A DNA stretch of 53,785 nucleotides, taken from positions 1-53,785 of the forward strand of contig NZ_QOKW01000036.1 in assembly GCF_008365375.1 (NCBI RefSeq), given 5' to 3'. The position numbers were made by a program, and so were the translations under genes. This DNA is from Roseomonas genomospecies 6. GTDB lineage: Bacteria; Pseudomonadota; Alphaproteobacteria; Azospirillales; Azospirillaceae. This document shows, piece after piece, positions 43,418 to 51,453 of this stretch; positions within the stretch are counted from its first letter, which is position 1; every line of letters begins with the position of its first letter. The notes under the pieces are model-generated. The model saw only the letters and a list, made by a program, of their open reading frames with translations. It had not been told where the DNA came from and made no database searches.

Positions 43418-45082
43418 ATGATCAAGGATCTCTGGTACAAGAACGCGATCATCTACAACCTGTCGGTCGGCAGCTTCATGGACGCCGACGGGGACGGCAT
43501 CGGCGATTTCCAGGGTTTGCAGCGCCGGCTGGATTATCTGCAGGGGCTGGGCGTGACCTGCCTCTGGCTGGGGCCGTTCCAGCCGTCGCCGATGAGGGAT
43601 CACGGCTACGACGTCGCCGATTTCTACAACGTCGATCCACGCTACGGCACGTTGGGCGATTTCGTGGAATTCAGCCACGCCTGCAAGCAGCGCGGCATCC
43701 GCGTCATCATCGACCTCGTGGTCAACCACACCTCCGACCAGCACCCCTGGTTCCAGGCGGCGCGCAAGGACCCGGAGTCCCCCTATCGGAACTGGTACGT
43801 CTGGTCGGACAGGAAGCCGCCCGACGCCGACCAGGGAGTCGTCTTTCCGGGTGTGCAGGAAACGACCTGGACCTGGGACAAGGAAGCGCGCGCCTATTAC
43901 TTCCACCGCTTCTACGAATTCCAGCCGGACCTGAACACCGCCAATCCGGAGGTGCAGGCCGAACTGCTGAAGATCATGGGCTTCTGGATCGAACTGGGCG
44001 TGTCGGGCTTCCGCATGGACGCCGTGCCCTTCGTCATCGCGTCCAAGGGGGCGGACGTGAAGAAGCCCAAACAGCAGTTCGACATGCTCCGCACCTTCCG
44101 GGAATTTGTGCAATGGCGGTGCGGCGACGCCGTTCTGCTGGCGGAAGCCAACGTGCTGCCGAACATCGACCAGGAGTATTTCGGCGACGACGGCGACCGC
44201 ATGCACATGGTCTTCAACTTCCAGGTCAACCAGAACCTGTTCTACGCGCTGGCCACCGCGGACACGCGGCCCTTGGTCAAGGCGCTGGACGCAACCAGGG
44301 TGCCGCGCCCGGCCACCAACCAATGGGGCCTGTTCCTGCGCAACCATGACGAACTTGACCTTGGCCGCCTGACCGAGGCGCAGCGCAAGCGCGTGTTCGA
44401 CGTCTTCGGGCCGGACAAGGACATGCAGGTGTACGGGCGCGGCATCCGCCGCCGGCTGGCCCCGATGATGCACGGCGACCGGCGGTGGCTGGAACTGGCC
44501 TACAGCCTTCTGTTCACGCTGCCCGGCACGCCGGTGCTGCGCTATGGCGACGAGATCGGCATGGGCGACGACCTGTCCCTGCCGGAGCGCGACTGCGCCC
44601 GCACCCCGATGCAGTGGTCGGACGAACCGCAGGGGGGCTTCACCAAGTCGGACGAGCCCGTGCTGCCCGTCATCAGCGGCGGAGCCTACGGCTACGAGCG
44701 GATCAACGCCGCCCACCAGCGCCGCGAGCCGACGGCCCTTCTGAACTGGACCGAGCGCATCATCCGCATGCGCAAGGAGTGCCCGGAAATCGGCTGGGGC
44801 GATTATCAGGTGCTTCCCACCGGCTCGCAGGCGGTGCTGGCGATCCGCTACGACTGGCGGAACAATTCGGTCGTGATGATCCACAATTTCGACGACCGGC
44901 CGCACGAGATCACGTTGGCGGTGGATGGCGAGGGCAAGTCGCCGCGGCTCGTCAACCTGCTGACCGAGGACCACGACGAACCCGACGAGGACGGGCGGCA
45001 CCGTCTGGTGCTGGAGCCGTACGGCTACCGCTGGTACCGGCTGGGCGGGCTGGATTACCTGCTGCGCCGGACGGAGGAGTGA
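43418..45082 (+). CDS. trehalose synthase-like GH13 alpha-amylase family enzyme
   Basis: 554 residues. WYKNAIIYNLSVGSFMDADG and GIGDFQGLQRRLDYL begin the barrel; VIIDLVVNHTSDQHPWF, GFRMDAVPF (nucleophile D201), LLAEANV (acid/base E243) and NHDE (D311) are the four GH13 regions. YGDEIGMGDDL and RTPMQWSDEPQGGF match TreS. It probably interconverts maltose and trehalose or acts on related sugars. There is no maltokinase fusion. A run of 100 bases before the riboswitch follows. Confidence 0.88.
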   Translation: MIKDLWYKNAIIYNLSVGSFMDADGDGIGDFQGLQRRLDYLQGLGVTCLWLGPFQPSPMRDHGYDVADFYNVDPRYGTLGDFVEFSHACKQRGIRVIIDLVVNHTSDQHPWFQAARKDPESPYRNWYVWSDRKPPDADQGVVFPGVQETTWTWDKEARAYYFHRFYEFQPDLNTANPEVQAELLKIMGFWIELGVSGFRMDAVPFVIASKGADVKKPKQQFDMLRTFREFVQWRCGDAVLLAEANVLPNIDQEYFGDDGDRMHMVFNFQVNQNLFYALATADTRPLVKALDATRVPRPATNQWGLFLRNHDELDLGRLTEAQRKRVFDVFGPDKDMQVYGRGIRRRLAPMMHGDRRWLELAYSLLFTLPGTPVLRYGDEIGMGDDLSLPERDCARTPMQWSDEPQGGFTKSDEPVLPVISGGAYGYERINAAHQRREPTALLNWTERIIRMRKECPEIGWGDYQVLPTGSQAVLAIRYDWRNNSVVMIHNFDDRPHEITLAVDGEGKSPRLVNLLTEDHDEPDEDGRHRLVLEPYGYRWYRLGGLDYLLRRTEE

Positions 45083-45159
45083 AGCGGTCTTGACATCGCC
45101 CGGCCCGGAGGCGGACTCTGGCGCCGCCGTCCCCATCCGGGGGCGGTCTGTCAGACGCT

Positions 45160-45312
45160 TGTTCTCAGGGCAGGGTGGAAATCCCGACCGGCGGTAGCCC
45201 CTCGCAAGAGGGGGAGCCCGCGAGCGCTCCCGGCCTTCGGGCGGGGAGGTCAGCAGATCCGGTGAAAAGCCGGAGCCGACGGTTACAGTCCGGATGGAAG
45301 AGGACGAGCCGG
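45160..45312 (+). ncRNA. FMN riboswitch (RFN element) upstream of ribB
   Basis: Conserved blocks are present in order: CAGGGCAGGGTGGAAATCCC then GACCGGCGGTA, GAGCCCGCGAGCG, CAGATCCGGTGAAAAGCCGG then AGCCGACGGTTACAGTCC and GGATGGAAGAGGA. These match the RFN aptamer. It lies 134 bases before ribB; the intervening GC-rich stretch (CCGCGGGAATTCCCCCCGCG at about 45369) likely forms the expression platform. High FMN should reduce ribB expression. Confidence 0.95.
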
Positions 45313-45445
45313 TCATCACCGTGCCCCGCGCTTGCCGTGGGCGCGCGTGCGGTGGCCTGCGACGGCGGTCCGCGGGAATTCCCCCCGCGCCGCCGGATGT
45401 CTCTTTGCGCCCTGATTCAGGCTCGCCCCAACCGGAGTGAGAACC

Positions 45446-46120
45446 GTGAATCAGACTTTTGCCAGCACCCAACCTTCCACCGGCCTTCTCGACCGCTTCG
45501 GCACCGCCGAAGAGCGGGTTGCCCGCGCCGTGGACGCCATCCGCAAGGGCGGCGGGGTCGTCGTCGTGGACGACGAGGACCGGGAGAACGAGGGCGACGT
45601 GATCTACGCCGCCGAGACCATCACCGCCGAGCAGATGGCCCTGCTGATCCGCGAAGGGTCGGGCATCGTCTGCCTGATCCTGACCGACGCGGACGCGCGC
45701 CGTCTGGACCTGCCGCCCATGGTGGGGGCCAACACCGCGCGCTTCGGCACCGCCTTCACCGTCTCCATCGAGGCGCGGGAGGGCGTGACGACCGGCGTGT
45801 CGGCGGTGGACCGGGTGACCACCATCCGCACCGCCATCGCCGACGGCTGCAAGCCCGAGGATCTGGCCCGGCCCGGCCATGTCTTCCCGATCCGTGCCCA
45901 CGCCGGCGGCCTGTCCGCCCGGCGCGGCCACACGGAGGCCACCATCGAGCTGACCACCCTGGCCGGACGCCGCCCGGCGGGGGTGCTGTGCGAGGTGATG
46001 AACCCGGACGGCACCATGGCCCGCCTGCCGGAACTGGTGGCCTTCGCCGAACGCCACGGCATGCCGGTGGTGACCATCGAGGATCTGGTCGGGGCGATGC
46101 GCCTGCGCGCCGCCGCGTGA
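45446..46120 (+). CDS. ribB: 3,4-dihydroxy-2-butanone 4-phosphate synthase
   Basis: Makes the four-carbon unit of riboflavin from ribulose 5-phosphate. 224 residues: VVVVDDEDRENEGDVIYAAE (acidic active site), GSGIVCLILT, MVGANTARFGTAFTVSIEA, GVTTGVSAVDRVTTIRTAI, RPGHVFPIRAHAGG, RRGHTEATIELTTLAG. GTG 45446 (NQTFAST, like E. coli MNQTLLSS) is preceded by GGAG; GTG 45437 is less likely. It lacks the GTP cyclohydrolase II part, so it is single-function. Controlled by the FMN riboswitch. Confidence 0.95.
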   Translation: MNQTFASTQPSTGLLDRFGTAEERVARAVDAIRKGGGVVVVDDEDRENEGDVIYAAETITAEQMALLIREGSGIVCLILTDADARRLDLPPMVGANTARFGTAFTVSIEAREGVTTGVSAVDRVTTIRTAIADGCKPEDLARPGHVFPIRAHAGGLSARRGHTEATIELTTLAGRRPAGVLCEVMNPDGTMARLPELVAFAERHGMPVVTIEDLVGAMRLRAAA

Positions 46121-46176
46121 CGGGTCAGGGCGGGCTGCGTTCGCGGACACAGCCCGCCCCCCTTTACCGCTTCCCT

Positions 46177-48066
46177 TTACCGTCGCCCGAACAGCCGTTC
46201 GATGTCGGACAGTTTCAGTTCCACGTAGGTGGGGCGCCCGTGGTTGCATTGGCCGCTGTGGGGGGTGGCCTCCATCTGGCGCAGCAGGGCGTTCATCTCC
46301 TCCACGCTCAAGGACCGCCCGGCGCGGACGGAGCCGTGGCAGGCCATGGTGCCGCACACCGCCTCCAGCCGCTCCTTCAGCGACAGCGCGTCGCCCAGCT
46401 CCGCCAGTTCCTCGGCAAGGTCGCGGACGAGGCTCTTGACGTCGCTCTGGCCCAGAAGGGCAGGCACCTCGCGCACCAGGACGCAGCCGGGGCCGAAGCC
46501 CTCCACCATCAGACCCAACTCGGCCAGTTCGGCGGCGCGGCCCAGCAGGCGGTTGGCGGAGGGTTCGTCCAGTTCCACCAGTTCGGGGATCAGAAGGGCC
46601 TGCCGCTTCACCCCACCCTCCAGAAGGGCAGCCTTCATCCGCTCATAGACCAGCCGCTCGTGCGCGGCGTGCTGGTCCACGATGACGATGCCCTCGGTGG
46701 TCTGGGCGACGATGTAGGTGTTGTGGACCTGCGCGCGGGCGGCGCCCAGCGGGTGGCTGTCGAGCGGCGGAGCGGAAGCGGCGGCTTGCGCCGTGTAGTC
46801 CGGCGGACGCGCGGCGGGCGCGGCCTGCCAGCCGGCGAGGCGGCCCTGCAAGGGGGGAAGCGGCGCCTGATGGGGCGCCTGGAAGGCGGTCGCCCGGTCG
46901 GCCAGCCCGCGCGGCACGGCGGAGCCGTAGCTGCCGCCCCAGGATTGCACGGGATTGCGGTAGGGCAGGGGAGAAGGCTGAGGCGGAGCGGTTCCGTCCG
47001 TCTCCGTCCCGCCGTCCGGGCGGAGCGCGCCCAGCGTCGCCAGCCCCACGGTGGTGGAGGCGCGGTGCCCGGCCTCGGCCAGGGCGTGCTTCAGAGCGCC
47101 GACGATCAGCCCGCGCACCAGCCCTTGGTCCCGGAAGCGCACCTCCGCCTTGGCGGGATGGACGTTCACGTCCACCTCCTGCGGGTCGAGGTCGAGGAAC
47201 AGCGCCAGCATGGGGTGGCGGTCGCGCGGCAGGAAATCGGCGTAGGCCGCCCGCACCGCGCCGACCATCAGCTTGTCCCGCACCGGGCGGCCGTTGACGA
47301 ACAGGTGCTGGTGGCGGGCGGTGGGGCGGTGCAGGGTGGGCAGGCCGATCCAGCCGGCCAGCGTCACCCCCTCCCGCGCGGCCTGGACCGGCACGGCGTT
47401 GTCCTGGAAATCGCGCCCCATCAGCGCGCCCAGCCGGGTCAGCCGGGCGTCCAGCAGGTCGCCCTGCGCCGCCGACAGGCGCAGCGCCGAGCGCCCGTCG
47501 CCGTCCAGCGTGAAGGCCACGCCGGGATGCGCCATGGCCAGCCGCTCGATGCAGTCGCCGATGTGGTCGAATTCGGTGCGGGCGGCCTTCAGGAACTTCA
47601 GGCGGGCGGGAACGGCGGCGAACAGGTTGCGCACCTCCACACGGGTGCCCTGGGCCAGCGCCGCCGGCTGCGGCGCGCCCTTCAGCCCGGCGTCCACGGT
47701 CAGCGCCCAGGCGCTGTCGGCACCGCGCGGGCGGCTCGTCAGGGTCAGGCGGCTGACCGCCCCGATGGAGGGCAGCGCCTCCCCCCGGAAACCCAGCGAG
47801 CGGATGTCCAGCAGGTCGTCGGACGGCAGCTTGGACGTGGCGTGCCGTTCCACGGCGAGCGCCAGTTCATCCGGACCCATGCCGCAGCCGTCGTCGGTGA
47901 TGGTGATGAGCGACTTTCCGCCGTCGCGCACCACCACGTCGATGCGGGTGGCCCCGGCGTCGATGGCGTTTTCCACCAGTTCCTTGACGGCGGCGGCGGG
48001 CCGCTCGATCACCTCGCCGGCGGCGATTCGGTTGACGAGCGTGTCTGGCAACATGCGGATCGGCAT
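46177..48066 (-). CDS. mutL: DNA mismatch repair protein MutL
   Basis: 629 residues from ATG 48066. GHKL ATPase: RIAAGEVIERPAAAVKELVENAIDAGA region, DDGCGM, RHATSKL, GFRGEALPSI. C-terminal nuclease motif DQHAAHERLVYE (D464 onward) is intact, with GTMACHGSVRAGR and CNHGRP (usually C-P-H-G-R-P) near the end. It therefore looks like an endonuclease-type MutL, as expected without MutH. An Ala/Pro-rich linker separates the domains. Confidence 0.95.
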   Translation of the reverse strand: MPIRMLPDTLVNRIAAGEVIERPAAAVKELVENAIDAGATRIDVVVRDGGKSLITITDDGCGMGPDELALAVERHATSKLPSDDLLDIRSLGFRGEALPSIGAVSRLTLTSRPRGADSAWALTVDAGLKGAPQPAALAQGTRVEVRNLFAAVPARLKFLKAARTEFDHIGDCIERLAMAHPGVAFTLDGDGRSALRLSAAQGDLLDARLTRLGALMGRDFQDNAVPVQAAREGVTLAGWIGLPTLHRPTARHQHLFVNGRPVRDKLMVGAVRAAYADFLPRDRHPMLALFLDLDPQEVDVNVHPAKAEVRFRDQGLVRGLIVGALKHALAEAGHRASTTVGLATLGALRPDGGTETDGTAPPQPSPLPYRNPVQSWGGSYGSAVPRGLADRATAFQAPHQAPLPPLQGRLAGWQAAPAARPPDYTAQAAASAPPLDSHPLGAARAQVHNTYIVAQTTEGIVIVDQHAAHERLVYERMKAALLEGGVKRQALLIPELVELDEPSANRLLGRAAELAELGLMVEGFGPGCVLVREVPALLGQSDVKSLVRDLAEELAELGDALSLKERLEAVCGTMACHGSVRAGRSLSVEEMNALLRQMEATPHSGQCNHGRPTYVELKLSDIERLFGRR

Positions 48067-48391
48067 GGCCCAAATATAGTAGGCCGGCAGCAGGAATGCC
48101 ACCATGCGCAGGGTAGGGAGGGGTCAGGGATCGGCAATCCTTTGGACGGCGCGGCCTTCAGGTCGTTGCGCGTCGTCGTTCATGCCGATCGCTTGTGGGT
48201 GATAAATAAAAAGAAGAGACGATCTTCTTCATGCTGCTGTGAAAACAAAAAATTTCGTGGTGATCCAGACTCAAGAACAAATAAGCGGACATCGATAAAT
48301 AATACAAACGCATGAATATGAAATAATATTTGTGAGTCCAAGGGGTGTCGGTGATGGTGTTCTTCCTTTCATTCCTCCATAGGAGCGTTCG
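48067..48391. other. AT-rich intergenic region
   Basis: These 325 bases contain no gene. From about 48195 to 48340 the sequence is far richer in A and T than its surroundings (AAATAAAAAGAAGAG, AAATAATATTTGTGAG). It probably carries the promoter of the aspartic protease gene, whose start follows ATAGGAGCG. Confidence 0.5.
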
Positions 48392-49597
48392 ATGTCCGAT
48401 ACCCCGACCAGCTACGCCTCGGCGGTCAACATTCCGGTGGCCAGCCAGCCCTTCAATGTGGAAAACCGCGCCAACAATCTGGGCATCATCATCGGCACGC
48501 CGAGCGGCCTGCTGCACGAGGTCCAGGTCGACACCGGTTCGACCGGCATCGTCATCCCGGCCTCGCTGCTGATGGTCGACGGCGACACGTCGAAGGGTCT
48601 GGCCGCGGGCGTGGTGTGCCTCGGTCCGGCGCAGATCGCCTACCAGCCGTCCGGCAACACGCTGGTCGGCTGCCTCTACCTCGTGCCCAGCCTGCAACTC
48701 GGCGCCGCCCTGAACGAGTCGAAGCAGATCGTCTCCGCCTGCGAGGCGGGGCCGCTGGTGGTCTTCGGCGCCCAGTATGCCGGCAACACCAGCACGCCCG
48801 GCGTGCAGAACCCCGTCGATGCCGGCATGGGCATGATGGGCATCGGCTTCGGCCGTCCGGCGCTGAGCTACACCGCCAACGCCGGCCAGTCCGACGAGAT
48901 CGTCTACACGCTGAGCAACCCGTTCCTGGCGGGGTCGGTCGACGGGCAGGCGCTCTATCCGTCCTATCTGCTGTCCTCGGCGGGGTCCGGCCTGGACGGC
49001 TACATCACGCTGGGCGTCACGCCGGAGCAGTTCACGGCCAGCCCCTTCAACGGCCAGACCGTGTCCCTGACCGCTGGTAAGCCCCCGATCCCCAAGAACG
49101 TCCCCAACACTTGCAACTGCGCCCCGGCGTCGGGCACGTCCTGGCCGGCGGCTCCGGTCCAGTCCTATTGGGAGACCGGGCCGGCGACCGTCACCATCAG
49201 CACGGCGAACGACGGGCTGCCCCTGAAGGGCACGCTGCTGCTCGACACCGGCGTCAGCCTGATGATGATGAGCGTTCCGCAGGTGCGGAACTGGGGCGCC
49301 AATCTGGGCGGGGCCGGGATCACCATCGCGGTGCCGAACGGCTCCAGCACCTCCGCGGAGCCGATCATGAGCTACAGCTTCACCGTCTCCACCGCGGCTC
49401 CGGTCAAGGGCGTCTACGCCATCGACACGTCGCTGTCCAACGCGGCGGCCCCGACGTCGCTGGAGCCGGTCGTGCCGTCGGGCGACCTTGCCTTCGTCAA
49501 CACGGGCATCAACGTGCTGCTGTCGTACAACTACTTCTTCGACGGGTATGCGGGCCAGCTCGGCTTCGCCACCACCGCTCCGGTCACGCTTCCGTAA
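48392..49597 (+). CDS. pepsin-like aspartic protease (bacterial A1-type)
   Basis: 401 residues in one chain with both catalytic lobes. The first motif is VQVDTGSTGIVIP (D47-T48-G49-S50), the second GTLLLDTGVSLMMM (D285-T286-G287). Between them QIAYQPSGNTLVG (Y84) fits the pepsin flap, and GMMGIGFGRP and the C-terminal FVNTGINVLLSYNYFFDGYA plus GQLGFATT match pepsin ends. No signal peptide is evident (MSDTPTSYAS start), so it may be cytoplasmic, exported otherwise or cell-associated. Four Cys residues may pair. Pepsin homologues are rare in bacteria. Identification rests on motifs; the enzyme's activity is inferred. Confidence 0.8.
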   Translation: MSDTPTSYASAVNIPVASQPFNVENRANNLGIIIGTPSGLLHEVQVDTGSTGIVIPASLLMVDGDTSKGLAAGVVCLGPAQIAYQPSGNTLVGCLYLVPSLQLGAALNESKQIVSACEAGPLVVFGAQYAGNTSTPGVQNPVDAGMGMMGIGFGRPALSYTANAGQSDEIVYTLSNPFLAGSVDGQALYPSYLLSSAGSGLDGYITLGVTPEQFTASPFNGQTVSLTAGKPPIPKNVPNTCNCAPASGTSWPAAPVQSYWETGPATVTISTANDGLPLKGTLLLDTGVSLMMMSVPQVRNWGANLGGAGITIAVPNGSSTSAEPIMSYSFTVSTAAPVKGVYAIDTSLSNAAAPTSLEPVVPSGDLAFVNTGINVLLSYNYFFDGYAGQLGFATTAPVTLP

Positions 49598-49612
49598 TCA
49601 CCGGCCGTCCGA

Positions 49613-49646
49613 CCGTCCCGCCCGGCTCCGCGCCCGGGCGGGGCGG
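49613..49646 (+). terminator. GC-rich hairpin after the aspartic protease gene
   Basis: CCGTCCCGCCCGG (49613-49625) pairs with CCGGGCGGGGCGG (49634-49646) over 13 bp with one G-T pair and an eight-base loop. It begins 16 bases after the stop. No U-run follows, so termination strength is uncertain. Confidence 0.5.
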
Positions 49647-49661
49647 TTCCGAAGGAGGCGG

Positions 49662-49781
49662 TCACGCCGGGCCGGTCTTGTCGGCGGGGTGGCCGTCCTC
49701 CTCCGTCTTCGGTTCGGCGGGGGTGGCGGGGCAGGTGGCGCGGGACGGGCCGGTGACGACGTCGAAATCGAAATCGGACAT
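49662..49781 (-). CDS. 39-residue acidic small protein
   Basis: On the minus strand GGAGGTCACATC precedes ATG 49781, a near-ideal ribosome binding site. The reading encodes MSDFDFDVVTGPSRATCPAT and then a Pro/Glu/Lys/Asp-rich tail. One Cys is present. I recognise no family. It is transcribed toward the aspartic protease gene and follows a terminator-like hairpin. Confidence 0.4.
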   Translation of the reverse strand: MSDFDFDVVTGPSRATCPATPAEPKTEEDGHPADKTGPA

Positions 49782-49850
49782 GATGTGACCTCCGGTTCGT
49801 AAGGGAGGCCGCCGCGACCGTCAGGGGAATTTTGCGTGCACCGCGTGCTG

Positions 49851-49882
49851 GAAACACAAAAGCCGCCTCGGGTCGGGCGGCT
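49851..49882 (-). terminator. rho-independent terminator (leftward)
   Basis: On the minus strand AGCCGCC pairs with GGCGGCT (49876-49882 with 49861-49867) with an eight-base loop, followed by TTTTGTGTTT. It could end the unknown 396-residue-type gene at 50064 or be an attenuator before the 39-residue frame. Confidence 0.7.
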
Positions 49883-49908
49883 TCGGGTGCATCGTGGGTG
49901 TGCGATAC

Positions 49909-49983
49909 CTAGGCCGCCGGTGTGTACCAGCGGTACCAAAATCGCCCCAGAAGGGCGGACGAGGTGAGGCGCACGGGGTTCAT
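49909..49983 (-). CDS. possible leader peptide with an aromatic cluster
   Basis: ATG 49983 on the minus strand, eight or nine bases after an AGGG, opens a 24-codon frame ending TAG at 49909-49911. Codons 15-20 read FWYRWY, an unusual density of Trp and Tyr. The stop lies 26 bases before the hairpin at 49851-49882. A GGCGGC just before the stop could pair with the first arm of that hairpin and prevent it forming. This resembles transcription attenuation, but the next gene is only a 39-residue frame, so it may be chance. Confidence 0.3.
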   Translation of the reverse strand: MNPVRLTSSALLGRFWYRWYTPAA

Positions 49984-50063
49984 GACGCGCACCCTACGCC
50001 GGATCGTCCCGCCGCACAAGGGCTTCCTGGCGGGACGGCGCCCGGCGCTTCGGTCATTCCGGG

Positions 50064-51242
50064 TCAGGCGACCGCTTCGCTGATGTCGTCGTACAGTTCC
50101 TCGGCGGCCTGGGCGGCGCCCCAGGCGATTTCCACGATCTTGTCGGCTTGGGCGGACAGATCGGTGAAGGAAAGGCCGAGATCGAGCAGGACGAGCGACT
50201 TGTCGAAGACCTTCAGCCAGCCCGGCTTTCCCTTTTCAAGCATCTCCAGCGCCGCGTCCATACGGGTCGCCCACTCGCGGCCCTCGTTGATCATCTCCTG
50301 CTTGGCGACGATCTTGACGATCAGGTCGTTGATCTGGGTTTCCAGCTTCGGCAGCGCAGCGGCCAGCGCCTTGTTGTTCTTGGCGACGGTCTTCAGGTCC
50401 TTCATGGCCCGGTCGAGCTTGGACATCACCTTGCCGAGTTCCCGCGAGATCTCGTGGGATTTCACGTCCACGCCGTCCAGCTTGCTCAGATACTGCTTGA
50501 TGTCGCCGCGGCACTTCCCGATCGTGCCGAGTTCCGTCCCGAAGACCGCGTTGATGACCTCCTTCGCGGAATCGGAGCTGTTCCGCGCGGCCGACTTCTT
50601 CGCGTTGTAGGCTTTGACGAGCTTCGTGACCTGCCCGTTGATCGCCGTGCGGAACTTCTCGGCGGACAGCCAGAGCTTGACCAGATCCTTGAACAGCCCG
50701 AGGCAGCTCTTGACCATGCCGTAGATGCCGATAACCGCGGACACCCCGCCGGTCGCCACGGCCCCGCCGATCCCGGCGGCGGAGATCGCGACGCCACCGA
50801 TCTGCAGGCCGACATGGACGGCAGCCCGCCACTTGTATTTGCTGTAATCCTTGTTGGTCTTGACGATCTGCGCCCACGCCTTCTTGACGTTGGCGTCCAC
50901 CTCCTTGGGGAGGCTCGACGCCTTCATCTTGATGCCGGCGTAGCAGACATCCGCCGCGGCCTTCTGCATGGCGGGATCGCCGACCAGACGGCCGATCACC
51001 TTGTCCGTCTTGGTGACTTCGGCGACGGCGCCGGCGATGAAATCCTTGTAGGCGGAGGACGCGGCGTCCTGGAGCTTCTGCCAGGACAGCGGATCGTCCT
51101 GAAGCTTCTCGATGAATTCCTTCTCGAAATCGACGCCGATGCCGATGTTCAGCTTGCCGCCATCGAAGGTGATATTCTTCGGCTTCGCTTCCGCAAGGAT
51201 GACCTTGGCGGCGTTGGCCTCGATGAATTTCAGGATGGGCAT
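50064..51242 (-). CDS. unknown protein with central glycine-rich hydrophobic segment
   Basis: ATG 51242 is preceded by TGTGGAGACGCTG. The 392-residue product has a charged helical N-terminal region, then about residues 145-195 a Gly/Ala-rich hydrophobic stretch (VGLQIGGVAISAAGIGGAVA, then TGGVSAVIGIYGMVKS), and a long helical C-terminal region (ELGKVMSKLDRAMKDLKTVA, LPKLETQINDLIVKIVAKQE). The pattern of long helices around a hydrophobic hairpin recalls alpha-helical pore-forming proteins. There is no signal peptide. No family recognised, no neighbour supports a role. Confidence 0.65.
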   Translation of the reverse strand: MPILKFIEANAAKVILAEAKPKNITFDGGKLNIGIGVDFEKEFIEKLQDDPLSWQKLQDAASSAYKDFIAGAVAEVTKTDKVIGRLVGDPAMQKAAADVCYAGIKMKASSLPKEVDANVKKAWAQIVKTNKDYSKYKWRAAVHVGLQIGGVAISAAGIGGAVATGGVSAVIGIYGMVKSCLGLFKDLVKLWLSAEKFRTAINGQVTKLVKAYNAKKSAARNSSDSAKEVINAVFGTELGTIGKCRGDIKQYLSKLDGVDVKSHEISRELGKVMSKLDRAMKDLKTVAKNNKALAAALPKLETQINDLIVKIVAKQEMINEGREWATRMDAALEMLEKGKPGWLKVFDKSLVLLDLGLSFTDLSAQADKIVEIAWGAAQAAEELYDDISEAVA

Positions 51243-51423
51243 CAGCGTCTCCACACGCGCAAGGGCTTCCGAAGCGGTTCGGGAAAGCGTGGCGCTGGAG
51301 GATTGATGGCGCTACAAACGATTGCACCAATTTGGCGGAGCGGGCGGTGCGGCGCCGGGATGGCCAGTGCTTTGTGCATCCAACCTGGACCTCATCCCGC
51401 TGGGGTGGCCGGTCGGATGGGAA

Positions 51424-51447
51424 GCTCCCCCACCGGGGCGGGGGAGC
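51424..51447. terminator. 8-bp hairpin after pgi
   Basis: GCTCCCCC (51424-51431) and GGGGGAGC (51440-51447) form a perfect stem with an eight-base loop, six bases past the pgi stop. No clear U-run follows on the minus strand. Confidence 0.5.
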
Positions 51448-51453
51448 GGTGTT

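Noticed and set aside
45175..48315. A 1046-codon plus-strand frame spanning the riboswitch, ribB and mutL region
   Set aside because: It reads across the riboswitch and antisense to mutL. The real ribB and mutL frames explain the coding signal.
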